Shown in pieces: positions 24,002 to 33,189 of a stretch of DNA of 64,000 nucleotides. The number at the start of each line of letters is the position of its first letter. The first letter of the stretch is position 1. Where the stretch lies: NCBI RefSeq assembly GCF_000382125.1, contig NZ_KB907547.1:186001-250000 (forward strand), read 5' to 3'. A program made the translations under genes and the position numbers. This stretch comes from Eudoraea adriatica DSM 19308. GTDB lineage: Bacteria > Bacteroidota > Bacteroidia > Flavobacteriales > Flavobacteriaceae. The notes beneath the pieces were generated by a model. It searched no databases. It was not told where the DNA came from and saw nothing but the letters and a program-made list of their open reading frames with translations.

Positions 24002-26569
24002 ATGAAAAATATTCTGCTCTGCATTGCTATCGTATTATTTGTTTCCTGTGAAAGGAAATCGAACAAGGCATTGGACCTTTCGGATGGGGTTTCGAAAGAA
24101 CTTGCATCGTATCGAAAAAATCAGGTTTCAAACGTCAAATACCACCTTTTCTTTAAAATACCTTCAACTAAAGAAGACTCCATAAATTCCAAACTCATTT
24201 TAGAATTGTCAGTACATGATTTAAGTAACCCTCTGTTCTTAGATTTTAAGTCGAACAAAGAAACACCTCAATCATCGGTTGTAAACGGCAAAAGTGTTCC
24301 AATTCAATATCAAAAGGAACATTTAACTATCCCCGTTGAACATTTGGTAATAGGCAGCAATAAAATTGAAATCGAATTCATAGCAGGGGAAATGTCATTG
24401 AACAGAAACGATGACTATCTGTATACCCTGCTTGTACCAGACCGGGCAAGAACTTTATTCCCTTGTTTTGATCAGCCAAATATTAAAGCAACCTACCTGT
24501 TAAACATTAGTGCCCCGAAAGACTGGAAAGTGTTATGTGGGGCACCATTAGACAAAACTAAAGACAGGCCTGGTTTTGTAGAATATCAATTTAAAGAATC
24601 TGATAGAATGAGCACCTACCTATTCTCATTTGTCGCAGGAAAATTTGATGAAGTAACCTCAACCGAAACAAGATTCAAAATGTCTTTACTTCATCAGGAG
24701 AAAGACAGTACTAAAATTCAACTAAGCACTTCAAGAATATTCGATTTACACCAACAATCCGTTGACTTTTTAGAAAAGTACACGAACTATAATTTTCCTT
24801 TTCAAAAATTAGATTATGCCTCCATATATAGTCATCCTTACGGTGGCATGGAACATACCGGGGCCATCCAATACCGGCAATCCCCGCTCTTCCTGGATAA
24901 AAGTGCCACTCAAAACCAGAAATTAAGGCGAGCCAAACTAATAGCACATGAAACTGCTCACATGTGGTTTGGAAATTTAGTGACCATGCAATGGTTTAGC
25001 GATGTTTGGCTAAAAGAGGTCTTTGCCAATTTTATGGCAGACAAAATTGTAAATCCACAGTTTAAGAGTATAAACCACGATTTGTCTTTCTTTATCGATC
25101 ACTATCCGGAAGCCTATACTATAGACCGCAGCACAGGGGCAAATCCCATCCGCCAAAATCTTGACAACCTCAACAACGCAGGGTCGCTATATGGTAATAT
25201 AATCTATCATAAAGCACCAATAATGATGCGCCAACTGGAGGCCCTAATTGGGAAAGACAATTTCCAAAAAGGCATAATTGAATACATAAAAACGTTCGAA
25301 AATGATAATGCTGATTGGAGCGATCTGGTAAATATCCTCGATAAATATTCGGTGTTAGATTTAAAGGAATGGAGTAATGTATGGGTTAATTCACCGGGGC
25401 GCCCCATTATTGAAAGCACTATTCTCTATGATGATAGAAATAACATTAAATCCTTTGATATTGAACAGCAGTCAGAAGATAATTCCGGAAATATCTGGCC
25501 TCAGCTATTCGAAATATCACTTATTTATCCGGACAGTGTGCATATAATAAAAGTTGGTTTAAAAAAACAAAAAATCCGGCTTACGGAAGCAGTGGGTTTG
25601 CCAAAACCAAATTACGTAATATACAATAGCAATGGACTGGGGTATGGGGTATTTCCGGTATCAGATACAGCCTTGGAATTTGCGTCAAAAGTTAAGGATG
25701 AAATAGCCCGGGCAAGCATATACCTTAGCTGTTATGAAAATGCATTAAACGGTAATATCTCCATAAACAAAGCATTCGGGATTTTACAGGAGGGGTTAAA
25801 AAAAGAAAAAAACGAGTTGCTGTTATCATTACTCTCCAACCAAATAATTCATTTGTACTGGACCTATTTTTCGGAAGAGGAACGAAATAAGAAACAAAGC
25901 GAAATAGAGGAACTCCTGTTTACCCGGCTCCAACAGGATGAAGAACCGAGTATTAAAAAAACACTGTTTAATACATTTCAATCCTTTGCTTATACCGGGA
26001 TTGCCCGGGATAGACTTTACAAAATCTGGCGTAAGGAAATAGTCATTCCCGAATTGCTTTTAAATCAGGACGACTTTACAGGAATTGCAATGAGATTGGC
26101 CCTTTATGAACACAAGGCAGCACCTGAAATACTTGACGAATCAAGGGCAGCCCTCAAGGATTCTAATAAGGTGAAACGATTTGATTTCCTAATACCGGCA
26201 CTGTCTGCTGAAAATGAAGTCAGGATGGATTTTTTCAGGTCACTGGCAGATAAAGAGAATCGGGAGAAAGAAAATTGGGTGCTGTCTGCCTGCTATTACA
26301 TCCACCATCCTTTAAGACAAGAAACGCCTATTGAATCGCTGGACCTTAGCTTAAATCTAATTGAAGAAATTCAGCAAACCGGGGATATATTTTTTCCAAA
26401 AGGATGGTTAGACAACACTATTGGCTTACATTCATCCGGTGAGGCATACGCCATCTTAACGGAATTTCTCCAGGCTAATCCCGAACTGAACCCCCAACTC
26501 AGGTTGAAGATCTTACAAGCCACAGATGATTTATATCGAATTCAGCGTAAAGGCAATGGAAAACCTTAA
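24002..26569 (+). CDS. M1-family aminopeptidase, lipoprotein
   Basis: An 855-residue aminopeptidase-N-like protein anchored through a lipobox (IVLFVSC, Cys near 15). HETAHMWFGNLVTMQWFSDV at about 316-335 and the Glu of WLKE four residues later give HExxH-x18-E. The exopeptidase motif, usually GAMEN, reads GGMEHTGAI at about 281. The N-terminal beta domain (DLSNPLFLDFKSNKET) and C-terminal helical domain are complete. It would remove N-terminal residues from peptides at the cell envelope, working with the preceding S9 enzyme. The altered GAMEN may change substrate preference. Confidence 0.9.
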   Translation: MKNILLCIAIVLFVSCERKSNKALDLSDGVSKELASYRKNQVSNVKYHLFFKIPSTKEDSINSKLILELSVHDLSNPLFLDFKSNKETPQSSVVNGKSVPIQYQKEHLTIPVEHLVIGSNKIEIEFIAGEMSLNRNDDYLYTLLVPDRARTLFPCFDQPNIKATYLLNISAPKDWKVLCGAPLDKTKDRPGFVEYQFKESDRMSTYLFSFVAGKFDEVTSTETRFKMSLLHQEKDSTKIQLSTSRIFDLHQQSVDFLEKYTNYNFPFQKLDYASIYSHPYGGMEHTGAIQYRQSPLFLDKSATQNQKLRRAKLIAHETAHMWFGNLVTMQWFSDVWLKEVFANFMADKIVNPQFKSINHDLSFFIDHYPEAYTIDRSTGANPIRQNLDNLNNAGSLYGNIIYHKAPIMMRQLEALIGKDNFQKGIIEYIKTFENDNADWSDLVNILDKYSVLDLKEWSNVWVNSPGRPIIESTILYDDRNNIKSFDIEQQSEDNSGNIWPQLFEISLIYPDSVHIIKVGLKKQKIRLTEAVGLPKPNYVIYNSNGLGYGVFPVSDTALEFASKVKDEIARASIYLSCYENALNGNISINKAFGILQEGLKKEKNELLLSLLSNQIIHLYWTYFSEEERNKKQSEIEELLFTRLQQDEEPSIKKTLFNTFQSFAYTGIARDRLYKIWRKEIVIPELLLNQDDFTGIAMRLALYEHKAAPEILDESRAALKDSNKVKRFDFLIPALSAENEVRMDFFRSLADKENREKENWVLSACYYIHHPLRQETPIESLDLSLNLIEEIQQTGDIFFPKGWLDNTIGLHSSGEAYAILTEFLQANPELNPQLRLKILQATDDLYRIQRKGNGKP

Positions 26570-26622
26570 ATTAGGATAATGTCAAAAAACACTACAACAA
26601 CAATTATTATAAACAACTAAAA

Positions 26623-27255
26623 ATGAAACAATCAACTATTTTTTCAATATCCAAACCCAAAGGCTATCTCACTCTTATTTTTTGGATTTTTATAATTGTA
26701 TTTGGTGGTAGTTTTATCTTAAAAGATGCTCTGCCCTATTTCGGATTCAATGAAGATATCCTCGGCAGATGGTGGGAGTACAAATGGTCTTTAATAGGAC
26801 ATATTTCAGGTGGTCTTTTGGCGATATCAATTGGGCCATTTCAATTTTGGAAAGGTTTCAGAAATAAATACCTGAAAACGCACAGGTGGTTGGGGCGAAT
26901 ATATCTAATTGCCATTTTAATTGGAACCATCTCAGCAACTCATTTGGCATGGACAAGTGCATTGAAAATCCATTGGACCTGGGCATTTGCACTTCAAGGC
27001 TTAGCCATTGCATGGATTATAACCGCTACCATGGCATATGTTTCAGTTATGCGAAAACGAATCCAGCAACATAAAGACTGGATGATCAGAAGCTATGTAG
27101 TAACTTTTGCTTTCGTAACATTTCGATGGTTAACTGAATTGCCAATGGTTCAGGAGTTGGGTTCATTCGTGGAACGGGGGCCTACGACAATTTGGGTTTC
27201 CTGGGCAATCCCATTATTAATCACTGAAGTATTTATTAATTGGAATAAGAAATAA
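26623..27255 (+). CDS. DUF2306-family membrane protein
   Basis: A 210-residue inner-membrane protein with about six helices. HRWLGRIYLIAILIG and QQHKDWMIRSYVVTFAFVTFRW are the family signature: His and Arg/Trp positions at helix ends recall haem- or quinone-linked small membrane oxidoreductases. The role of DUF2306 is not established. It sits 53 bases after the aminopeptidase gene and 51 before the next hydrolase, all on the plus strand. Confidence 0.82.
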   Translation: MKQSTIFSISKPKGYLTLIFWIFIIVFGGSFILKDALPYFGFNEDILGRWWEYKWSLIGHISGGLLAISIGPFQFWKGFRNKYLKTHRWLGRIYLIAILIGTISATHLAWTSALKIHWTWAFALQGLAIAWIITATMAYVSVMRKRIQQHKDWMIRSYVVTFAFVTFRWLTELPMVQELGSFVERGPTTIWVSWAIPLLITEVFINWNKK

Positions 27256-27306
27256 TTACTGAATTAATTATTATCTTGAAACAGCAGGCTTTTTTAAAAC
27301 ACAATA

Positions 27307-28257
27307 ATGAACAAACTTATTATTTACCTGTGGACAGTTTTGGCGCTACTCATACTTTTGGTCGTTGGTTGTGAGTCTAAAACCAAGCTTATTCCTGGGG
27401 AAGGCTATGTGCCAGTTAAAGGTGGACAAATATGGTACAGAATTGTCGGTGACAGCGATAAAACCCCGCTGCTATTAGTACACGGTGGGCCGGGATTCCC
27501 GAGTTACTATTTAAACCCATTGAAAGAATTAGGTAAGGACAGACCGGTAATTTTTTTCGATCAGCTTGGTTGTGGAAGGTCAGAAACTGAGGTTGACAGC
27601 ACATTGATGACCATTGATAATTTTGTGGAACAACTTGAAACCCTTAGGGTAAATTTAGGGCTGGAAAAATTTTACCTCTATGGTCATTCATGGGGTACAA
27701 TGTTAGGAATGGATTATTATCTTAAATATCCCGACCGTGTAAAAGCACTGATCTTTGCAAGTCCGGCACTGAGCATTTCGAAATGGACAGAAGATACAGC
27801 AGAATTAATAAAGACACTCCCGGATTCTATCCAATCTGCTATTAAAGTTAATAATGAAAACGGTACCTATGATTCACCTGAATACCAACAGGCCATAAAT
27901 ATATTTTATGAGAATTTTGTGGCTAAAAAACTGCCATGGGATGCCAATATGGATAGTACTTTTACAGGGGCAAATATGAATATATACAATTATATGTGGG
28001 GGCCGAGCGAATTCAATGCCACGGGGATACTAAAGGATTATGAACGGGGCGAACAATTAAAAGAAATAGAAATCCCTACCCTGTTCGTTTGTGGTGAGTT
28101 CGACGAAGCCAGACCTTCAACAGTACGGCATTTTCAAAGTCTTGTTCCAAACTCAAAGATGGTCGTAATTGAAGATGCCGCTCACATATCTATGCATGAT
28201 AACCCAGATGAAAACAACCAGGCAATCAGGGACTTTTTGTTCGAAGTGGAGAATTGA
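27307..28257 (+). CDS. Proline-iminopeptidase-type alpha/beta hydrolase, lipoprotein
   Basis: A 316-residue S33-type hydrolase with a lipoprotein signal (LLILLVVGCES). LLLVHGGPGFPSYYL is the oxyanion-side HGGPG motif of prolyl iminopeptidases, GHSWGT carries the nucleophile Ser128, and later CGEFDEARP and DAAHISMHD give the Asp and His. It likely cleaves N-terminal proline or small amino-acid amides from peptides. It fits the peptidase theme of its neighbours. Confidence 0.87.
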   Translation: MNKLIIYLWTVLALLILLVVGCESKTKLIPGEGYVPVKGGQIWYRIVGDSDKTPLLLVHGGPGFPSYYLNPLKELGKDRPVIFFDQLGCGRSETEVDSTLMTIDNFVEQLETLRVNLGLEKFYLYGHSWGTMLGMDYYLKYPDRVKALIFASPALSISKWTEDTAELIKTLPDSIQSAIKVNNENGTYDSPEYQQAINIFYENFVAKKLPWDANMDSTFTGANMNIYNYMWGPSEFNATGILKDYERGEQLKEIEIPTLFVCGEFDEARPSTVRHFQSLVPNSKMVVIEDAAHISMHDNPDENNQAIRDFLFEVEN

Positions 28258-28337
28258 ATTAAACATTATTCGTAATTAGTTATTGTTGCTGTAGAAAAGC
28301 TTGTGAAATCAAACCTTCGGGTAGTAAATAAAAAAAT

Positions 28338-29270
28338 ATGCAGACAATATTAGGAGCTGGTGGAGCCATTGGGGTAGAACTAGCCAGGGCATTAAAGGAT
28401 TATACCAACGACATAAAGTTAGTTAGTAGAAATCCGAAAAAAGTGAATGAGACGGATGAACTTTTTAAGGCAGATCTCCTCAATGCCTCGGAAGTTAAGA
28501 ACGCCGTGAAAGGCTCATCCATAGTCTACGTTACAGTTGGGTTTCCATATAATCTCAAAATCTGGAAAGAATGCTGGCCAAAATTTACAGAAAATGTTAT
28601 TGATGCCTGTATGGAATATGATTGCAAACTGGTATTTTTTGATAATATCTATATGTATGATCCAAACTACCTGAACGGTATGAATGAGGAGACACCCATA
28701 AATCCCCCAAGTAAAAAAGGTAAAATACGTGCACAAATAGCAGATATGATCCTGTCTAAAGTGAAAGAAGGAAAACTTACTGCCCTTATTGCCCGTTCGG
28801 CAGATTTTTATGGCCCGGGCATTAAAAACACAAGCATGTTAACAGAAACGGTTTTTAATCCTTTCTCTTCAGGCAAAAAGGCAAACTGGATGGCTTCACT
28901 AAACTACAAACACTCTTTTACCTATACTCCGGATGCGGCCAAGGCCACAGCACTACTAGGCAACTCTGAAAAAGCATATAACCAGGTATGGCATCTTCCT
29001 ACTGCTAAAAACCCGTATACCGGACGCGAATGGATTCAGGCAATTGCAAAGGAAATGGGCGTAGCACCTAAAACGCAGACGGCTGGCAAATTTATAGTAC
29101 GCCTGCTTGGGCTTTTTATTCCCCTGATGCGGGAAATGCCGGAAATGATGTACCAGTACGACAGGGATTATGTCTTTAATTCGGATAAGTTTGAAAAATA
29201 TTTCGATTTTAAACCCACTCCCTATCCGGACGGAATAAAGGAAATTGTAAAATCAGATTACAGTAAATAA
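28338..29270 (+). CDS. NAD(P)-dependent epimerase/dehydratase-family protein
   Basis: A 310-residue cytosolic Rossmann protein beginning directly with ILGAGGAIGVELARAL, a G-x-G-G-x-x-G nucleotide loop. It belongs to the extended/atypical SDR group; YMYDPNYLNGMNEETPINPP and the ARSADFYGPG phrase are typical of NAD-dependent epimerase-like proteins. A canonical Y-x-x-x-K is not evident: the region where it would fall reads SKKGKIRAQIAD. Substrate is unknown, and it stands among hydrolase genes. Confidence 0.82.
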   Translation: MQTILGAGGAIGVELARALKDYTNDIKLVSRNPKKVNETDELFKADLLNASEVKNAVKGSSIVYVTVGFPYNLKIWKECWPKFTENVIDACMEYDCKLVFFDNIYMYDPNYLNGMNEETPINPPSKKGKIRAQIADMILSKVKEGKLTALIARSADFYGPGIKNTSMLTETVFNPFSSGKKANWMASLNYKHSFTYTPDAAKATALLGNSEKAYNQVWHLPTAKNPYTGREWIQAIAKEMGVAPKTQTAGKFIVRLLGLFIPLMREMPEMMYQYDRDYVFNSDKFEKYFDFKPTPYPDGIKEIVKSDYSK

Positions 29271-29295
29271 CAAAACTTAGTAATAGAATTATCAA

Positions 29296-30726
29296 ATGAG
29301 GAAAATTGGTTTTTACATCACAATATTAGTTGTAGCTATAGCTTGTCAGACTCATACTAACATAGTATCTGTTGAGCCCGAGGGCCTGGACTGGCTTCCG
29401 GAAAGTGAGGAATTTAATGCCGGGGCAATCCTCGTACCTGAGAATCATGATAACCCTGATGGTAAAAAAATTCAGATTACGTATATCGTTATAAAAGCTA
29501 AAGACACCCTTTCCAAGGAGTTTCCAATGATCTTCTTTTCCGGTGGCCCGGGAGGCAATACGTTAAGTCCCGGGATGATTCAATTTTTAAAGGAACACCC
29601 ACTGAGAAATGAACGTGATATTATTTTGTTTGACCAGCGTGGTATAGGCTATTCATCTGCCATGCCGGATATGTCTTTTGATGCTTTTAATATTATGGCT
29701 GAAGACGCTAATGAGGAAGAAGAACTGGCATTAACCGTTAGCATGATAAGTAAATATAAAAAGATGTGTGAGGAGCAGGGCATTAACCCGGAATATTATA
29801 ACACCATACAAAATGCCCGGGACGTAGGAATGCTTTTTAGACATTTGGGATATGAGAAATACCATCTCTTTGGGGGTTCTTACGGCACCCGCATCGCACG
29901 GGTGGTTCAGGATATGTTCCCGGAATATATTCATAGTTCTATCCTCGATTCACCTGCACCATTAAGTGGTGATTTTCTTGTCAATCGCCTGGACAGCTAT
30001 TCACTGGCCCTGGGTAGGATTTTTGAGTTTTGTGATAACGATCCCGATTGCAAAACAAAATATCCCGATCTTAAAGAGGATTATTTTAAAGCAATATCTG
30101 CTTTAGAGGAAAAGCCATTGAAAACAAGCCTGAACGATTCTATAAATGTAACTATTAATGCACAGGACGGGATTTATTTATTGCGGAGGTTGTTGTATCA
30201 AAGTAATTCCAGGGAAAAAGCCCCGGAGCTCATAAACGCATTCAATGAGGGAGGCGGTGATGTAATTAATGAAGTTTTGTCGTTTGAATACCAGTTAATA
30301 GGCGGACTAAATCTTACAATGTTATTATCTGTAGAAAAATACGAAAACTTTAATCCGGCTAATACGCCTGAAGTTATCCTGGAGAACTACAAAAAATATC
30401 CCTTGATTCCAGTTAAACTAGGCTTTTTTGATGCTTTCTACATTGCCGGGATGAATTGGCATTCCAATAATTTACCCATGGAAGATCGCAAATTTCAGGA
30501 TTCTGAAGTGCCCACCCTTATTTTCGTAAACAGGTATGATCCTGTTACCCCTCCAAAAAACGGATATCTTTTTAAAGAAAATCTCAGTAACGGAACACTG
30601 CTGGTACTTGATGAAGGAGGGCATGGTGGTGGAAACGAAGAATGCAAAGACAAGGTTATGATCAATTTCATGAACAACCCGAATGCGAAGCCGGATGTCT
30701 CCTGCCTGAATTTATTTGAAGAATAA
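29296..30726 (+). CDS. TAP-like alpha/beta hydrolase, lipoprotein
   Basis: A 476-residue S33-type hydrolase with an N-terminal lipobox (LVVAIACQ). IFFSGGPGG (oxyanion region), FDQRGIGYS, GGSYGTRIA with nucleophile Ser195, and the C-terminal VNRYDPVTPP and EGGHGGG (Asp and His) define a tripeptidyl-aminopeptidase-like enzyme with a TAP C-terminal domain. It likely releases di- or tripeptides outside the cytoplasm. It is the fourth peptidase-type gene in this block. Confidence 0.86.
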   Translation: MRKIGFYITILVVAIACQTHTNIVSVEPEGLDWLPESEEFNAGAILVPENHDNPDGKKIQITYIVIKAKDTLSKEFPMIFFSGGPGGNTLSPGMIQFLKEHPLRNERDIILFDQRGIGYSSAMPDMSFDAFNIMAEDANEEEELALTVSMISKYKKMCEEQGINPEYYNTIQNARDVGMLFRHLGYEKYHLFGGSYGTRIARVVQDMFPEYIHSSILDSPAPLSGDFLVNRLDSYSLALGRIFEFCDNDPDCKTKYPDLKEDYFKAISALEEKPLKTSLNDSINVTINAQDGIYLLRRLLYQSNSREKAPELINAFNEGGGDVINEVLSFEYQLIGGLNLTMLLSVEKYENFNPANTPEVILENYKKYPLIPVKLGFFDAFYIAGMNWHSNNLPMEDRKFQDSEVPTLIFVNRYDPVTPPKNGYLFKENLSNGTLLVLDEGGHGGGNEECKDKVMINFMNNPNAKPDVSCLNLFEE

Positions 30727-30903
30727 AATTGAACAAGCAGTTTAGGCAATTGATTCCAAAGGTACTAAAGTTGGAAATGCTTTAGGAAAAAGCTGTTTGA
30801 AGAATTTCGTAAATACCATGTTCCTGAAATGGTATAAAAAATCTCCGGAAAGCGTAAGTATTTATTTGGTTTTGGGACTATATTGCAATAAAATTAGCAC
30901 TCT

Positions 30904-31875
30904 TTGATAGCTATAGATACCCATACATCCATACCCACCCTTCAGAAATTACTGGAAGACAACAATTGGTTAAACCCAAATGAAAAAATAAGTGCACTGT
31001 CCAAGCCGGGGGAAGGCAATATGAATGTAGTGCTTCGCGCAGAAACAAATCAGCGCTCCTTTATTCTGAAACAATCACGCCCGTTTGTACAAAAGTACCA
31101 GCAAATTGAAGCCCCGCTTAACAGAATAGAAGTGGAATATAAGTTTTATAAAGCCATCCATGATGCATCCATAACTTCTCACATCCCTTCAATTTTAGGC
31201 TTTGATCCAAAAAATTACCTCTTGCAAATGGAAGACCTTGGGCAGTGTGAAGACATGACATTTTGTTACCGGGATCGCAGCATTGCGCAGGAGATCCTTG
31301 AAAAACTGATCAACATAGCAGCAGCTATCCATAAAGTAGGTCCTTTAAATGACTTTCCCGAAAATATGGCTCTCAGGAAGTTAAATCACCAGCATATTTT
31401 TGTGCTGCCATTTCTGGAAGACAATGGATTTCAATTAAATGATGTGCAGGAAGGTTTACAGGAATTATCACTTCCATATAAAAGGGACAATACAATTAAA
31501 GCTGTTGTTAATAAACTTGGAGATATGTACCTTTCCAAAGGAAATGTTTTGATCCATGGCGATTATTACCCCGGAAGCTGGATGCAATTGGAAGATGAAG
31601 TTTATATCATAGATCCGGAGTTTGGTTTTATCGGTTTCAGGGAGTTTGATCTGGGTGTTATGACAGCTCATTTAATCCTGGCAACTATGGATCCATCTTC
31701 CCTGAAAAAAGTAATGCAACTTTATAAGTCAGATGCAAATGCCGGTCTGGTTTCCCAGGTGGCAGGAGTTGAAATTATAAGGCGCTTAATTGGCCTTGCA
31801 CAGTTACCCCTAAAAAGAAGCCTCAGTGAAAAAGAGGATCTTTTAAAGCTCGCCAGAAAAATGATTTTAGTATGA
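30904..31875 (+). CDS. Aminoglycoside/MTR-kinase-like phosphotransferase
   Basis: A 323-residue cytosolic kinase of the APH/choline-kinase superfamily. KPGEGNMNVVLRAETNQRSFILKQSRP contains the nucleotide loop and Lys; VLIHGDYYPGSWM (near 218) is the Brenner motif and IIDPEFGFIGFREFDLG the metal-binding D-x-E. The D-P-E-F-x-F-x-G-x-x-x-F-D-x-G phrase resembles 5-methylthioribose kinase, so a ribose-type sugar is a reasonable substrate guess. The start is TTG at 30904, because no ATG lies before the first motif and a stop precedes. Its end overlaps the next start (ATGA). Confidence 0.8.
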   Translation: MIAIDTHTSIPTLQKLLEDNNWLNPNEKISALSKPGEGNMNVVLRAETNQRSFILKQSRPFVQKYQQIEAPLNRIEVEYKFYKAIHDASITSHIPSILGFDPKNYLLQMEDLGQCEDMTFCYRDRSIAQEILEKLINIAAAIHKVGPLNDFPENMALRKLNHQHIFVLPFLEDNGFQLNDVQEGLQELSLPYKRDNTIKAVVNKLGDMYLSKGNVLIHGDYYPGSWMQLEDEVYIIDPEFGFIGFREFDLGVMTAHLILATMDPSSLKKVMQLYKSDANAGLVSQVAGVEIIRRLIGLAQLPLKRSLSEKEDLLKLARKMILV

Positions 31876-33188
31876 AATATCCCATTTTAATTATCAGTTT
31901 GGTTTTGTCCGTAAGTCTGTTATCATGCAAGGATCAGAAAGCGCAAATAGATATCCCTGAGCCAAAGAAATCTGCTTACGCCAAGGATTCTCTTGTTTTA
32001 GACAAGGAAGAACTTTATGACAAGATTCTTGGTGCACTGGTTGGTTCTGCAATAGGAGATGCCATGGGTGCATCTACCGAGATGTGGCACAGATCTGACA
32101 TTCAGAATAAATATGGATATATTACCGGACTTACGCCCGCGGAGCGTATTCAATCTCCTGAAGGAACCTGGGAGCATAACCTCAATGCCGGGGCTACTAC
32201 GGATGATACAAGATGGAAGTACTTTATGGTTTCTTATATTGAAGCAAATTCACCCGACCTCAATGCCAATAATTTTGCAAAATTTATTATAGACTATTAT
32301 AAATCTATTGCCTCAAAGCTTGGCGATAAAGCAATCCTGGCCTCGCCAGATGCCCTGGATTCGAGATTAGAAAAGGTTGACTGGATTAAAGAATGGGCAA
32401 GGGTAGCAATGGCTTATCAGAATAGCACGGAGGAGTATCTGGAGGCCCAGAATAGGTTTTACGGAGGGGAAATGTCCTGTGCAGGCATGTTATACACCCC
32501 GATGTTTGGTTTGTTGGAACCCAACCCCGAGATTGCTTATCTCACAGCCTACAAACATTCGCTTTTTGATATTGGATATGCCAAAGACATTTCCGGACTG
32601 GTGGCCGCTATGACACAAATGGCTATGCGAACCACAAATATGGATTCTATACTCAATACGGCTGTCTTTATAGATCCTATGCGTTATCAGGATAGCAGGC
32701 TGGTTGGGCGACTTTCTTACAATACTGCAAACGCCACCCGAAAATATGTAAACCTGTCCAGGGAAATAGAAATATCAGATTCCATCTTGTCAAAGGATGC
32801 AATGGCAATGAAAATTCCTGATCGCTATAATGGGACAAAAGAAGATTGGATACAGCAAGAATTTGTTTATGCACTATTGGAGGAAGACGAAAAGGCCGTC
32901 CCTTTTCATGCAGGTGAGATCTGGCAAATATTAATAGCCGGACTGGCTTTCGGGGAAGGCGATTTTGAAAAAAGCATTCAGTTTATTGTAAATTATGGCA
33001 GAGATAATGATACCGTAGCCGCGGTAGCCGGAATGATCCTTGGTGCCAAGGACGGATTTAATAAATTACCCCCTGAATTGCGCACTGAAGTACTTCGTGT
33101 TAATAAGGAACAATTGGGAATTGATCTGGAGGCACTTGCATCCAGGATGGTTGAATCAATGTTGCCGGCAACCATAACAACAAATTAA
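31872..33188 (+). CDS. Exported ADP-ribosylglycohydrolase-family lipoprotein
   Basis: A 438-residue protein. A lipoprotein signal (ISLVLSVSLLSC) precedes an ADP-ribosylglycohydrolase fold: GALVGSAIGDAMGAS (about 55-69), GATTDDTRW and GRDNDTVAAVAGMILGA hold the Mg-binding Asp/Thr residues. Cytosolic ADPRH removes ADP-ribose from arginine, but a lipid-anchored copy next to sugar-catabolic genes suggests a role on a sugar or glycan outside the cytoplasm. It is cotranslated with the kinase and two bases after it lies uxaC. Confidence 0.83.
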   Translation: MKYPILIISLVLSVSLLSCKDQKAQIDIPEPKKSAYAKDSLVLDKEELYDKILGALVGSAIGDAMGASTEMWHRSDIQNKYGYITGLTPAERIQSPEGTWEHNLNAGATTDDTRWKYFMVSYIEANSPDLNANNFAKFIIDYYKSIASKLGDKAILASPDALDSRLEKVDWIKEWARVAMAYQNSTEEYLEAQNRFYGGEMSCAGMLYTPMFGLLEPNPEIAYLTAYKHSLFDIGYAKDISGLVAAMTQMAMRTTNMDSILNTAVFIDPMRYQDSRLVGRLSYNTANATRKYVNLSREIEISDSILSKDAMAMKIPDRYNGTKEDWIQQEFVYALLEEDEKAVPFHAGEIWQILIAGLAFGEGDFEKSIQFIVNYGRDNDTVAAVAGMILGAKDGFNKLPPELRTEVLRVNKEQLGIDLEALASRMVESMLPATITTN

Positions 33189-33189
33189 T

